From contig CADCEV010000001.1 of the NCBI GenBank assembly GCA_902800525.1, positions 62,001 through 126,000 of the forward strand: DNA of 64,000 nt. The letters run 5' to 3'. The position numbers and the translations under genes were made by a program. Each line of letters opens with the position of its first letter. Position 1 is the first letter of the stretch. The stretch is from an uncultured Bacteroidales bacterium. GTDB lineage: Bacteria > Bacteroidota > Bacteroidia > Bacteroidales > Paludibacteraceae. The notes below the pieces were generated by a model that was not told where the DNA came from, did no database searches, and worked only from the letters and a program-made list of their open reading frames with translations. Below are positions 20,676 to 28,150 of the stretch, one piece after another.

Positions 20676-20708
20676 TTCGTAATTCGTAATTTTTAATTTT
20701 TAATTCTA
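20674..20708 (+). repeat. intergenic heptamer tract (prfC / transporter)
   Basis: Five 7-bp units: aattcgt twice, aattttt twice, aattcta. It fills the gap between the prfC stop and the next ATG. Confidence 0.85.
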
Positions 20709-20709
20709 T

Positions 20710-22008
20710 ATGAAAAACAGATCACTTCAAATCCGCCTCATCGTCATGAACTTCTTGGAGTTCGCTGTTTGGGGCGCGTACTTAACCTCTATGGGAACGT
20801 ACCTCTTCAAACAAGGTATGGGTCAGCACATCGGATGGTTCTACTCTATCCAAGGTATCGTCAGCCTTTTCATGCCTGCGTTAATGGGTATCGTGGCGGA
20901 TCGTTGGATTCAGGCGCAAAAGACGCTCAGTCTTTGCCACGCCTTAGCAGGTATCTTCATGTGCGCCGCAGGTCTCTACGCTTATACGGCGGCAGATGTG
21001 CAGTTTGCTACCCTCTTCTCGCTCTACACCATCTCCGTAGCGTTCTTCATGCCGACCATCGCGCTGACGAACTCCGTGGCTTTCAATGCCTTGGTAAAAG
21101 CTAAAATGGACACGGTCAAGGACTTCCCGCCGATTCGTGTATTCGGAACAGTGGGCTTCATTGTGACCATGTGGTGTATTGACCTGCTCGGTTTCCAAGC
21201 TACCCCTTGGCAGTTTGTCGTTTCCGGTGGACTGAGTCTGCTCTTGGCGGCTTATTCGCTCACCCTTCCGGCATGTGAGATCAAGAAATCTGAAGGATCT
21301 GTGGATCTCGTCGAAGCACTTGGCTTGAAAGCTTTTGCGCTCTTCAAACAAAAGAAGATGGCACTCTTCTTCATCTTCTCGATGATGCTCGGTATGTGTC
21401 TGCAAGTCACCAACTCGTACGCCAACCCCTTCATCACCTCCTTTGGTACCATCGAAGAGTTCGCTAACACCTTTGGTGTACAGCACGCGAACATCCTGAT
21501 CTCCATCTCGCAGATCTGCGAAGCACTCTGCATCCTTACTATTCCGTTCTTCCTCAAGCGCTTCGGTATCAAGAACGTCATGCTCATGGCGATGTTCGCT
21601 TGGGTACTCCGTTTCGCGTTCTTCGGAGCCGGCGATCCGGGTATGCCGGGTGTAATCTTGTTCGTGCTGAGTTGCATCGTTTATGGCTTTGCCTTTGATT
21701 TCTTTAATATCTCCGGTGCGCTTTATGTAGATCAGGAGACCGAAGAAGCACAGCGTTCGTCGGCACAAGGTCTCTTTATGATGATGACCAACGGTTTCGG
21801 AGCTACTATCGGTACGCTCTCCGCGCAAGCGATTGTCAATAAACTCGTCATGGCAGAAGAAGTCACTGCACAAGGTCCTTTGGCTATTTGGGACGGTTGG
21901 AAACAAGCATGGTACATCTTTGCCGGCTTTGCCCTCGTGGTAGCTGTGGCTTTCTGGCTCTTCTTCCCCAAAACACCGGTGAATAAAGACCTTGAGGTGA
22001 AACATTAA
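20710..22008 (+). CDS. nucleoside:H+ symporter-like MFS transporter
   Basis: Twelve-span major-facilitator protein of the NHS (NupG/XapB) type. 432 residues. Opens with QIRLIVMNFLEFAVWGAYL, and the loop after helices 2-3 has the GIVADRWIQAQK arginine motif of this family. Probably imports nucleosides in symport with protons. No nucleoside-salvage genes adjoin it, so the substrate is inferred from family only. Downstream genes follow in the same direction with 7-bp repeat tracts in both gaps. Confidence 0.85.
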   Translation: MKNRSLQIRLIVMNFLEFAVWGAYLTSMGTYLFKQGMGQHIGWFYSIQGIVSLFMPALMGIVADRWIQAQKTLSLCHALAGIFMCAAGLYAYTAADVQFATLFSLYTISVAFFMPTIALTNSVAFNALVKAKMDTVKDFPPIRVFGTVGFIVTMWCIDLLGFQATPWQFVVSGGLSLLLAAYSLTLPACEIKKSEGSVDLVEALGLKAFALFKQKKMALFFIFSMMLGMCLQVTNSYANPFITSFGTIEEFANTFGVQHANILISISQICEALCILTIPFFLKRFGIKNVMLMAMFAWVLRFAFFGAGDPGMPGVILFVLSCIVYGFAFDFFNISGALYVDQETEEAQRSSAQGLFMMMTNGFGATIGTLSAQAIVNKLVMAEEVTAQGPLAIWDGWKQAWYIFAGFALVVAVAFWLFFPKTPVNKDLEVKH

Positions 22009-22032
22009 ATTTCAAATTTCAAATCTCAAATG
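22007..22032 (+). repeat. heptamer tract spanning stop and start codons
   Basis: Units aaatttc, aaatttc, aaatctc, aaatg. The tract contains the transporter's TAA and the ATG of the next gene, so the whole intercistronic gap is repeat. Confidence 0.85.
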
Positions 22033-22695
22033 TTCCGTAAGGAATTATCATATTATTTCTCTACGCCGATTGCGTACATCGTCATAGGCTTGTACCAATT
22101 GGCAATCAGCCTCTTCCTTTGGGTGATACCCGGTCAGTGGAACATCATTGACTCCGGGTATGCCCAAGTGGATGGATTGTTCCAATTAAGCCCGTGGTTG
22201 TTTATGTTGCTCTGTCCTGCGCTCACTATGCGTCTTTTTTCAGAGGAACGACAATCAGGCATCTGGGATCTTATTCGAACGAAACCCGTTTCCCTCACAC
22301 GCATCGTCTTAGGTAAGTATTTTGCCGCTTGGATTTTAGTTCTCATCGGCTTGCTTCCGTGCTTCGTACACTATTTTGTTGTGGCATATATGGCAGAACC
22401 GATGGGCAACTTGGATAGTGGAGCGTTTTTGGGATCTTTCATCGGTCTCATTCTTTTGAGCGGCACGTTCTTAGCCATCGGCCTCTTCTGTGCAACGTTC
22501 AGCAAAAGCCAGATCGTTTGTTTCATCTCCGGTGCACTAACATGCTTCGTCCTCTATTGGGTTCTTTTTCAAGACCACTACTCTTCCCTTTCCCGCGGTG
22601 TGTTAGACCTTCGCGATGTAGTCTTTTTTGTGTCCATCTCCACCCTTGCCATCATAGCAGCCATCGTCACGATAGACCGCCTCACGAAGAAATAA
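22030..22695 (+). CDS. GldF-like ABC-2 permease subunit
   Basis: 221 residues with six hydrophobic segments and the ABC-2 transporter pattern (MRLFSEERQSGIWDLIRTKPVSL after helix 2). It resembles GldF, the permease of the GldA/GldF/GldG system linked to gliding in Flavobacteriia; non-gliding Bacteroidales carry homologues too. No GldA-type ATPase or GldG is adjacent, so any partner would have to be encoded elsewhere. Confidence 0.78.
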   Translation: MFRKELSYYFSTPIAYIVIGLYQLAISLFLWVIPGQWNIIDSGYAQVDGLFQLSPWLFMLLCPALTMRLFSEERQSGIWDLIRTKPVSLTRIVLGKYFAAWILVLIGLLPCFVHYFVVAYMAEPMGNLDSGAFLGSFIGLILLSGTFLAIGLFCATFSKSQIVCFISGALTCFVLYWVLFQDHYSSLSRGVLDLRDVVFFVSISTLAIIAAIVTIDRLTKK

Positions 22696-22721
22696 TTTTT
22701 AATTTATAATTTTTAATTTTC
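22694..22721 (+). repeat. intergenic heptamer tract (GldF-like / phosphoesterase)
   Basis: Units aattttt, aatttat, aattttt, aattttc directly after the stop codon and ending two bases before the next ATG. Confidence 0.85.
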
Positions 22722-22722
22722 A

Positions 22723-23271
22723 ATGACTCGCATTGGCATTCTATCCGATACCCACGGTCTGTTAGACAAGCGCATCTTTGAGCATTTCAAAGATGTAGAT
22801 GAGATTTGGCATGCCGGAGACATTGGCTCAGACATGGTTCTACATCGTCTCCGTGAGTTCAAACCGACACGGGCTGTCTATGGTAACATGGACTCCGGCG
22901 ATGTGCGTTATTCGCTCTCTGAGTTTTATCGTTTCCGTGTGGAAGATGTCAATGTTCTTATGACCCATATCGGCGGCTATCCCGGACATTATAACCCTTG
23001 GCTCATTCCTTGGTTTAGAAAAAGCCTCGAAGCCAAAAATGCGCAAGCGACTAACGATGAACGTCCATCGACCAACGACATCATTGATCTATTCGTCTGC
23101 GGTCATAGCCATATTCTAAAAGTGCAATACGATCCGCTATACAAATTCCTCACGATGAATCCCGGAGCGGCAGGAAAGCAAGGATGGCAACCTTGCCAAA
23201 CCTTGTTGCGCTTCACGATCGATGGAGCGAAAATTGACAACTTAGAAGTGATAGAATTAGACAGAATTTGA
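22723..23271 (+). CDS. YfcE-type metallophosphoesterase
   Basis: 182 residues. Calcineurin-like motifs: SDTHGLLD (metal 1), HAGDIGSD, YGNMDS, THIGGYPGHY and CGHSH near the C-terminus. All metal ligands are present, so it is probably an active phosphodiesterase/phosphatase. Between KNAQ and DLFVCGHSH lies an insert (about residues 108-120) encoded by a 7-bp repeat tract (23049-23076). The last gene of the plus-strand run; no hairpin terminator seen directly after it. Confidence 0.88.
   Translation: MTRIGILSDTHGLLDKRIFEHFKDVDEIWHAGDIGSDMVLHRLREFKPTRAVYGNMDSGDVRYSLSEFYRFRVEDVNVLMTHIGGYPGHYNPWLIPWFRKSLEAKNAQATNDERPSTNDIIDLFVCGHSHILKVQYDPLYKFLTMNPGAAGKQGWQPCQTLLRFTIDGAKIDNLEVIELDRI
23049..23076 (+). 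repeat. heptamer tract inside the phosphoesterase gene
   Basis: Four 7-bp units: gactaac, gatgaac, gtccatc, gaccaac, followed by a partial fifth (gacatc). Translated in frame as part of the loop before CGHSH. Confidence 0.8.
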
Positions 23272-23351
23272 CATTTAAGTGCTACGAAATGCGCTTTTTT
23301 CGCAAAATTAGATATTATTAGCTGAAATATGCTATAAAACATATAAAAAGA

Positions 23352-23383
23352 TTTGGTCATGTCAAAAAAAAGCAGTACCTTTG
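23352..23383 (+). promoter_or_regulatory. orphan promoter (TTTG-N20-TACCTTTG)
   Basis: -33 TTTG 23352-23355, -7 TACCTTTG 23376-23383. No long ORF follows. Confidence 0.75.
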
Positions 23384-23389
23384 CATCGG

Positions 23390-23653
23390 ATTTGAAAAAA
23401 TGACAACTCCACTTTACAAAATTACCAAATGGGACATACCAATTTTACGAAATGGAACATGGCCAAATGGTAAATGATGAAGACCAATCTTTTTTGTACC
23501 TTAAATAAACAGACTAATACCTTAGAAAAACAGACGTCGCGATGACGGCTGTTTTCGCTTTCAAAAGAGAAACACTGTTTACCATCAAATTAACACACAA
23601 GTTCTCTCTACTTACAATAAAAATCCCACCCCTTCTACAAGGCGTGGGATTTT
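23390..23653 (+). ncRNA. candidate small RNA between promoter and terminator
   Basis: A consensus promoter and a strong intrinsic terminator (23620-23653) bound a ~260-nt segment with no sizeable ORF. The only early ATG (23400) opens a 25-codon frame, ending at 23477, that begins MTTPLYKITKWD; it could be a leader peptide or chance. No match to tmRNA, RNase P or SRP RNA hallmarks was seen. Confidence 0.5.
23620..23653. terminator. strong bidirectional hairpin terminator
   Basis: Arms aaaatcccac (23620-23629) and gtgggatttt (23644-23653), with an inner CCTT/AAGG stem. Confidence 0.85.
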
Positions 23654-23704
23654 CATTTATTCAAGAACTTATTATGTCACATTGCTCCATTTACCAGCAA
23701 AAAC

Positions 23705-23748
23705 CGTTCGCATTACGTTACCATCTCGTTACCACTACGGACGTGTAC
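23705..23748 (+). repeat. four 11-bp units
   Basis: Units cgttcgcatta, cgttaccatct, cgttaccacta, cggacgtgtac begin at 23705, 23716, 23727 and 23738. Confidence 0.6.
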
Positions 23749-23928
23749 GTACGGTTTGGGGCATGTCGGAGAGGCGTTTGAATCGGTTTCCGGGTCCGTT
23801 CAGGGTACGTAATAGGTCCGAGAATGGTTAACGAATGACTAAGAATATATAAGAATGACTAACGTCGCGTTTTTGAACACAGCGTTCGAAAAGATGAATT
23901 AGCAAAAGGATTGCAAAGAAAAAATAGC

Positions 23929-24071
23929 ATTGCACTATTTGCACTATTAGCACTTTGGAAGGGGAAAGTGCAAAAAGTGCAGAAAGTGCAATGCAAAAAA
24001 ATGACATGGCAAAGTTGACCAAGTTGGCAAACTTCAGGCAGAACTTTGTCAAGATTGCCAAGATTGTCATG
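23929..24071. repeat. two imperfect inverted repeats built of 9-bp units
   Basis: First: three units (ttgcactat, ttgcactat, tagcacttt; 23930-23956), an 8-nt loop, then three units (aaagtgcaa, aaagtgcag, aaagtgcaa; 23965-23991). The 28-bp arms differ at five positions. Second: tggcaaagt, tgaccaagt, tggcaaact (24007-24033) opposite ttgtcaaga, ttgccaaga, ttgtcatgc (24046-24072). No gene is visible in 23654-24295 apart from repeats and hairpins. Confidence 0.75.
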
Positions 24072-24120
24072 CAAATTTTTATAGAACCGGCATGGAATGC
24101 AGGGGAAAGGAAGAAGCAAA

Positions 24121-24258
24121 CGCGGGACTAAAGTACCGCGAACAGGACGAAGAGGGAGGTTGTCGCAATGATGCGACAAAAATGCACAATGAAGGGCGGG
24201 ATTCAATCCCGCGGAACTACCAAGAAAGAAAAACCGCTTGGCGAGTGACGCCAAGCGG
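24121..24258. repeat. row of four hairpins
   Basis: CGCGG...CCGCG (24121-24140), TTGTCGCA-atga-TGCGACAA (24160-24179), GCGGGATT-c-AATCCCGC (24196-24212) and CCGCTTGGCG-agtga-CGCCAAGCGG (24234-24258). The last three have perfect stems of 8-10 bp. Confidence 0.85.
24229..24258 (-). terminator. terminator of the BspA-like gene
   Basis: A perfect 10-bp stem (24234-24243 / 24249-24258) followed on the minus strand by a T-run, 38 bp past the stop codon. Confidence 0.75.
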
Positions 24259-24295
24259 AAGAGAGATGGGATAATATCCATTATGAGGACAGATC

Positions 24296-25468
24296 TTACT
24301 TCACCTCTTGTCCTTGGAGGGTATAGGTCTTGTCGCCACGGAGGATGAAGATTTGACCGTTACGAACAAACTTTTTACTTTGTACTTCGTTCCCTTGTAT
24401 ATTATCAATGTCTGTCGCAATTTCTCCCGTTGTTGTGAACTCTCCGGAATAAGTAGCGACGGTTTGGTCATTGGCATCTTTAGCGGTTACGCTATAGCCA
24501 TATTGAGTATTACTGTTTAGACCTGTGACGGTGAACTGCAAGCCGTTGGCGGTCATGATAGCTTGTGGAGTATGTGCCTGTCCGTCGCGAGAAGGCGCAA
24601 AAGCAATGCCTGTCAACTGACCATTTGCATTAAAGATCAATGTACAGAATACTACGCCGTCCTTGGTAATCTCAATCGTGTAAGAAGCCGCATTGTCATT
24701 CGTCGGCCAGATGAGCGTTGCTGCGTTGTCCTGCGGCTCAACCGTCACATCGTTGGTGGTCACAGTAGTTTCTTCGGCTCCGATAGCGTAGGTGTAGTAG
24801 AAATCACGCCAAACAGCAGCAGCTTTGTACATGTCAATCGAACCGGGCAGCACATAGAGTTCGCACTCAAACTTATCCACTCCGTCAAAGGCATTGCTAT
24901 AGGTATTAGTCGGCGTCGGGCGGTAGTTGAAGATTGTCTCGAGGTTCACGCAGTTATAAAACGCTTGTTCGCCTATGGTCTTGACGGACTCGCCGATAAT
25001 AATCTTTTTCAGTGTCTCAATACCTGCAAAAGCGTTTGCACCGATGGCGGTGACGGAGTTACCAATAACCAGTTCTTCCATTTCGGTCGGTGCTTCTACA
25101 CCAAACTGCATATTCTCCGTAAACGAACCTGCATTGCCGATGGTCAGTACTTTGTTCGTCGGGTCATAAGACCAAACCAGCGCCAAGTCTTTTCCACACG
25201 TTCCTACGCGATCATATGCAAACTCAGCCGTGTAATCGGCATTGCCGTTGGTGGTAATGGTTCGTGGATTGTCGGTATTGCCATCATTCCACCGAACAAA
25301 ATGCGACCACTGGTCACTATTGGCAGTCATCGTGAGTTGACTACCGTGAGGACCGATAAATGTCTGGTAGTCGTCACATCCATTTGAATAAATGCGGATA
25401 GTGTCATTCGCCAATGCGTTGAAAGACAATAGAATACCGCATAGCGTTAATAAGATTGAATGTTTCAT
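24296..25468 (-). CDS. BspA-like leucine-rich-repeat surface protein with Fn3-like domain and secretion tail
   Basis: 390 residues. Signal peptide (about 1-21), an N-terminal beta region, two BspA/LRR_5 repeats (about 120-180: LVIGNSVTAIGANAFAGI, then IIIGESVKTIGEQAFYNC), a fibronectin-III-like domain (about 240-345) and a C-terminal tail reading RNGQIFILRGDKTYTLQG. That tail matches the pattern of type IX secretion sorting domains (type A). It is likely an exported adhesin-like protein. A perfect terminator hairpin follows; the nearest upstream gene on the strand is the lectin-like gene 140 bp away. Confidence 0.8.
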   Translation of the reverse strand: MKHSILLTLCGILLSFNALANDTIRIYSNGCDDYQTFIGPHGSQLTMTANSDQWSHFVRWNDGNTDNPRTITTNGNADYTAEFAYDRVGTCGKDLALVWSYDPTNKVLTIGNAGSFTENMQFGVEAPTEMEELVIGNSVTAIGANAFAGIETLKKIIIGESVKTIGEQAFYNCVNLETIFNYRPTPTNTYSNAFDGVDKFECELYVLPGSIDMYKAAAVWRDFYYTYAIGAEETTVTTNDVTVEPQDNAATLIWPTNDNAASYTIEITKDGVVFCTLIFNANGQLTGIAFAPSRDGQAHTPQAIMTANGLQFTVTGLNSNTQYGYSVTAKDANDQTVATYSGEFTTTGEIATDIDNIQGNEVQSKKFVRNGQIFILRGDKTYTLQGQEVK

Positions 25469-25501
25469 ATTGTTTTATGTTTTTAATTTTTCCAAACTCG
25501 A

Positions 25502-25576
25502 GATTTTTCGTCCTTAGTCAAGGGCTGGGTAGTTTCGCTTGGGGAGCGAAACGTCCTTGCCCAATGCCGAAAAATC
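25502..25576. repeat. nested inverted repeat after the lectin-like gene
   Basis: Outer arms GATTTTTCG (25502-25510) and CGAAAAATC (25568-25576). An inner perfect stem GTTTCGCT/AGCGAAAC (25532-25539 / 25545-25552) has loop tgggg. It could be a terminator or a recombination structure. It lies 34 bp downstream of the stop codon at 25610. Confidence 0.75.
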
Positions 25577-25609
25577 CATGGGGGATTGGGGTGAAACGAA
25601 GGTAAAATT

Positions 25610-26272
25610 CTAAGGTAGTACAGGCCGCACAGATAGCCCGTAGTAACGGTAGAGGTAGAGGTTGCGGTAGCCCGAATCGAAGACCAAGTTCCACGCGCAG
25701 TTCGAGTAGTTCTCGTTGAGCGACGACGACCAATAGTAGCCGTCGGAGCCCACAAAGTAGAGGTCGCTGTCGTTACGGGCGCCCGCCGCGGGAAGAAATA
25801 TAAACTTGTCCGTGTAGCCTGCTTTATTACTCGTGACCTTGTAGCCGTTTTTTCCGTTCTGCGTAGTCCACGTCCATGTGCAGTTGTCAAGGAGTTCTTG
25901 CCATTCTGTCTTGGTCGGCATACGCCAACTACCACCCCAATTCACATGAGCGGCATCGTCTTCCGGATCGAGAACGTTTTTGCCTCCATTATTGTACTTT
26001 GTGAATGTACTTCCACCATCGTTGGTGTCAAAATAAGTATCCCAACTATAGGTCTCTTTGGTTGAGATTTCTCCCCAAGCATAGTAGTTGCCGTAGTCTT
26101 CGGGAGTAGTAGCACCCACATTCATATTCGCCCATTTGACAGAAAGGCCAAGATCCACAACTAATTCTACTACTTGTCTATTTTGTCCACAGGTCTGGTG
26201 GACAGTAATACTTTGTGCCTGAAGGAGCGTTGCCCCTACTACAAGCACAGAAAAAAGAATTGATTTTTTCAT
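25610..26272 (-). CDS. secreted C-type-lectin-like protein (Fibrobacter major-paralogous-domain type)
   Basis: 220 residues. Signal peptide ends LLQAQ (about residue 20). The domain opens VVDLGLSVKWANMNVGATTP, continues GGSWRMPTKTEWQELLDNC, and ends with YYWSSS...AWNLVF...SVRPV, the layout of the Fibrobacter-type paralogous domain with a C-type-lectin fold. In the last 40 codons, surface-loop positions are mostly NNC codons (tac, cgc, aac, ctc), as in variable regions of diversity-generating retroelements. The 3' third is GC-richer than the rest. No reverse transcriptase or template repeat is in the window. Ligand unknown. Confidence 0.8.
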   Translation of the reverse strand: MKKSILFSVLVVGATLLQAQSITVHQTCGQNRQVVELVVDLGLSVKWANMNVGATTPEDYGNYYAWGEISTKETYSWDTYFDTNDGGSTFTKYNNGGKNVLDPEDDAAHVNWGGSWRMPTKTEWQELLDNCTWTWTTQNGKNGYKVTSNKAGYTDKFIFLPAAGARNDSDLYFVGSDGYYWSSSLNENYSNCAWNLVFDSGYRNLYLYRYYGLSVRPVLP

Positions 26273-26292
26273 AATTGAAACTTTTTAGATTG

Positions 26293-27495
26293 TTAATAAT
26301 GAATATATTGTTCAAATCTTATCGGTGAATTTTCTGTCACTACAAATGGGTAACATTTTTGTTGATAAATCTTATTCAATGTATCTACATGAGGATGACG
26401 GTATTTGTTTGTAACACCTGCTGATGCAACGGCATAATAACACCCCTCGTATAATGCTGGGTGATAATTGTGCTTTGAACCATGATGGGGTATTTGAATT
26501 CCGCAAATTGTATCCCATGCTTGATGCTCTTTATAAAATTTGATAATTGCCTTTGTATTTTCCTCTTTTTGAGCATTAAAATCTCCGGTATAGAGGAAAT
26601 TGCTGATTATCTTTTTCGATGAGAGGTAATTGTGAGGGGTGCAATGATGCCAGTCTATAAAGCAATGACCATGAAAATCGTGATGATGACAATCTATGTC
26701 TATATCAAAATGACAGAAAGACGTTAAGGGATGTCCCAATTGCATATTATTTGGAGGGAGTATACCGGAAAATACAGGCATAGATTGAGAATTGTGAATC
26801 CCGCCAAATAATGCTTTGTATATTTCTTTACATGTTTTAACAGAGTATTTTTTAACGAAATCAGCAATATCCCTAGCTTGTTTTTCTGCTGATTTCTCAT
26901 AATATATCTGTTCAAGTGTACTTCTATACTTTATATCAACTTTGCTGAATTTGATTTTTGGAGATTTTGGATTGTATGGTATATAAACCCAAAACTTATC
27001 TTCGTTTAGATGGGTTCCAGATGGAATAATAGGGGGAATATTTCCATTCAAAGAATAGGATGGTAATTCTCTTTCGCTGCTTTCATCTGAAATTGTAGTG
27101 ATACGCGTATCACCTATAAAACTCCGATCTGATCTTACAGATTCGATAAGTGACACAACAAAACTATTGATACTATTGCCATTAGGTTTTTGAAGAGAAT
27201 TGTAAAATAGCGTTTCAAACACAATTTCCTGTGAGAAGCATGGCAGAAATAATCTTTTAGCAGAAGTCTTATGCAGCAGATATTGTAATCCGTTAATATG
27301 ATCATCGTGTAGGTGGGATATGAATATGGCTTCAATTTGTTGTTTGGGATTTTCTGGAATGAATGAATCAATATATTCTTCCATGAACTCTCTTGATTTG
27401 CCTCCGCAATCATAGACAACCATACGTTTGTCTTCAAATGATTCCGTGTAAAACCCTCCTTGTCCTACAGGATGAAAAATACGTGTTACTTCCAT
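26293..27495 (-). CDS. MBL-fold metallohydrolase (ComEC-C-terminal-like)
   Basis: 400 residues, AT-rich. Metallo-beta-lactamase motifs: HLHDDH (about 60-65), TGDFNAQ, and PHHGSKHNYHP near the C-terminus, the pattern of the ComEC/Rec2-like hydrolase family, here without its membrane part. An unusual His/Cys-rich insert lies at about 258-285 (CHHHDFHGHC core). It has no signal peptide, so it is probably cytosolic. Substrate unknown; relatives occur in accessory and defence islands. It is downstream of the structured RNA at 27630-27950. Composition differs from the conserved genes nearby, which suggests acquisition. Confidence 0.8.
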   Translation of the reverse strand: MEVTRIFHPVGQGGFYTESFEDKRMVVYDCGGKSREFMEEYIDSFIPENPKQQIEAIFISHLHDDHINGLQYLLHKTSAKRLFLPCFSQEIVFETLFYNSLQKPNGNSINSFVVSLIESVRSDRSFIGDTRITTISDESSERELPSYSLNGNIPPIIPSGTHLNEDKFWVYIPYNPKSPKIKFSKVDIKYRSTLEQIYYEKSAEKQARDIADFVKKYSVKTCKEIYKALFGGIHNSQSMPVFSGILPPNNMQLGHPLTSFCHFDIDIDCHHHDFHGHCFIDWHHCTPHNYLSSKKIISNFLYTGDFNAQKEENTKAIIKFYKEHQAWDTICGIQIPHHGSKHNYHPALYEGCYYAVASAGVTNKYRHPHVDTLNKIYQQKCYPFVVTENSPIRFEQYIHY

Positions 27496-27634
27496 AATGT
27501 TTTTGATTTTAAGTTAATATTTTAGTTTGTTTCTATATCTATATTGTCCAAATCAGACTGGCGAGACACTAACGAGAGAGAATCGGATCGGTACTAAACC
27601 GAGATTATCTATGGGGTATATACACACAAACAAA

Positions 27635-27664
27635 AAGCGGGACTGCAATCTTGCTGTTCCGCTT
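27635..27664 (-). terminator. terminator at the end of the structured RNA
   Basis: Stem AAGCGG/CCGCTT (27635-27640 / 27659-27664) with an inner GCAA/TTGC pair, followed on the minus strand by TTTTTG. Confidence 0.75.
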
Positions 27665-27849
27665 CTCAAGGCTCTGGTATTGCCTTCTAATCCAAACAAC
27701 AACACTGAAGCCCACGCCGTATGTACAAATGCGCGCATAGCGCGCGTGCATTATTTACATACCAATGGGCATCTTGTGCTGCAATGTTTTGGATTATATG
27801 AATTTACCAGATTCTGAGAAGCCAAAACAAAGCGCGTAAGACGCCTTTT

Positions 27850-27945
27850 TCAATATGTCCTGTATTTACCCCCACCCGAAAGACATATACCCTCGGCGTG
27901 AGCTAAATACTGCAAAACTTTCTTAGCCACAAGGGCACGATTCAT
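27850..27945 (-). CDS. candidate 31-residue leader peptide
   Basis: The ATG at 27945 lies about 10 bp after the promoter -7 element and opens a 32-codon frame, starting MNRALVAKKVLQYLAHAEG and ending KYRTY before TGA. Position and frame suit a leader peptide ahead of the structured RNA. Coding potential is unproven. Confidence 0.35.
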   Translation of the reverse strand: MNRALVAKKVLQYLAHAEGICLSGGGKYRTY

Positions 27946-27954
27946 TTTGCGCTG

Positions 27955-27986
27955 CAAAATTACACAAAAAAAATGACACTTGCAAA
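27955..27986 (-). promoter_or_regulatory. promoter of the structured RNA
   Basis: -33 TTTG 27983-27986, 20-bp spacer, -7 TAATTTTG 27955-27962. Its -33 lies in the loop of the terminator hairpin of the preceding transcript. Confidence 0.75.
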
Positions 27987-28146
27987 TAAAAGTGCCATTT
28001 TTTTGTATTTTTATAGTTTTTTCGGCTTATTACGCTTATCTTGGCGCACATTTGCGCCTGTAGGTCTTATCTTATATTTTTCACCGCTTTTTACGCTGCC
28101 GGTGCCAGCGAAATCACGTTGCTATTTTTATTTCGCACGCAATTTG
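27966..28146 (-). ncRNA. second candidate small RNA
   Basis: A ~180-nt minus-strand segment between the promoter at 28151-28182 and a hairpin terminator at 27973-27998 with a run of T on the minus strand. No ORF of note. Contains a small perfect hairpin GGCGCA-catt-TGCGCC (28043-28058). Confidence 0.5.
27973..27998. terminator. bidirectional hairpin terminator
   Basis: atgacactt (27973-27981) pairs with aagtgccat (27990-27998) with one G-T pair. A-tract and T-tract flank it, so it can act in both directions. Confidence 0.7.
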
Positions 28147-28150
28147 CGCG

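Larger units (their letters stand above)
27630..27950 (-). ncRNA. structured RNA with terminator (attenuator-like or 6S-like)
   Basis: It runs from the promoter at 27955-27986 to a terminator at 27630-27664 on the minus strand. The core is one long interrupted hairpin (27661-27822): GCTTCTCA/TGAGAAGC, TCTGGTA/TACCAGA, TAATCCAAA/TTTGGATTA, GCCCA/TGGGC, GTATGTA/TACATAC, and a GCGCGC-ata-GCGCGC tip. The 3' strand of the closing stem shares bases 27661-27664 with the terminator stem, so the two are mutually exclusive. An overlapping plus-strand ORF of 96 codons was judged spurious. Confidence 0.62.

Noticed and set aside
27527..27817. 96-codon plus-strand ORF over the structured RNA.
   Set aside because: It follows the paired stems of the hairpin, has no promoter, and is better explained as a by-product of the RNA element.
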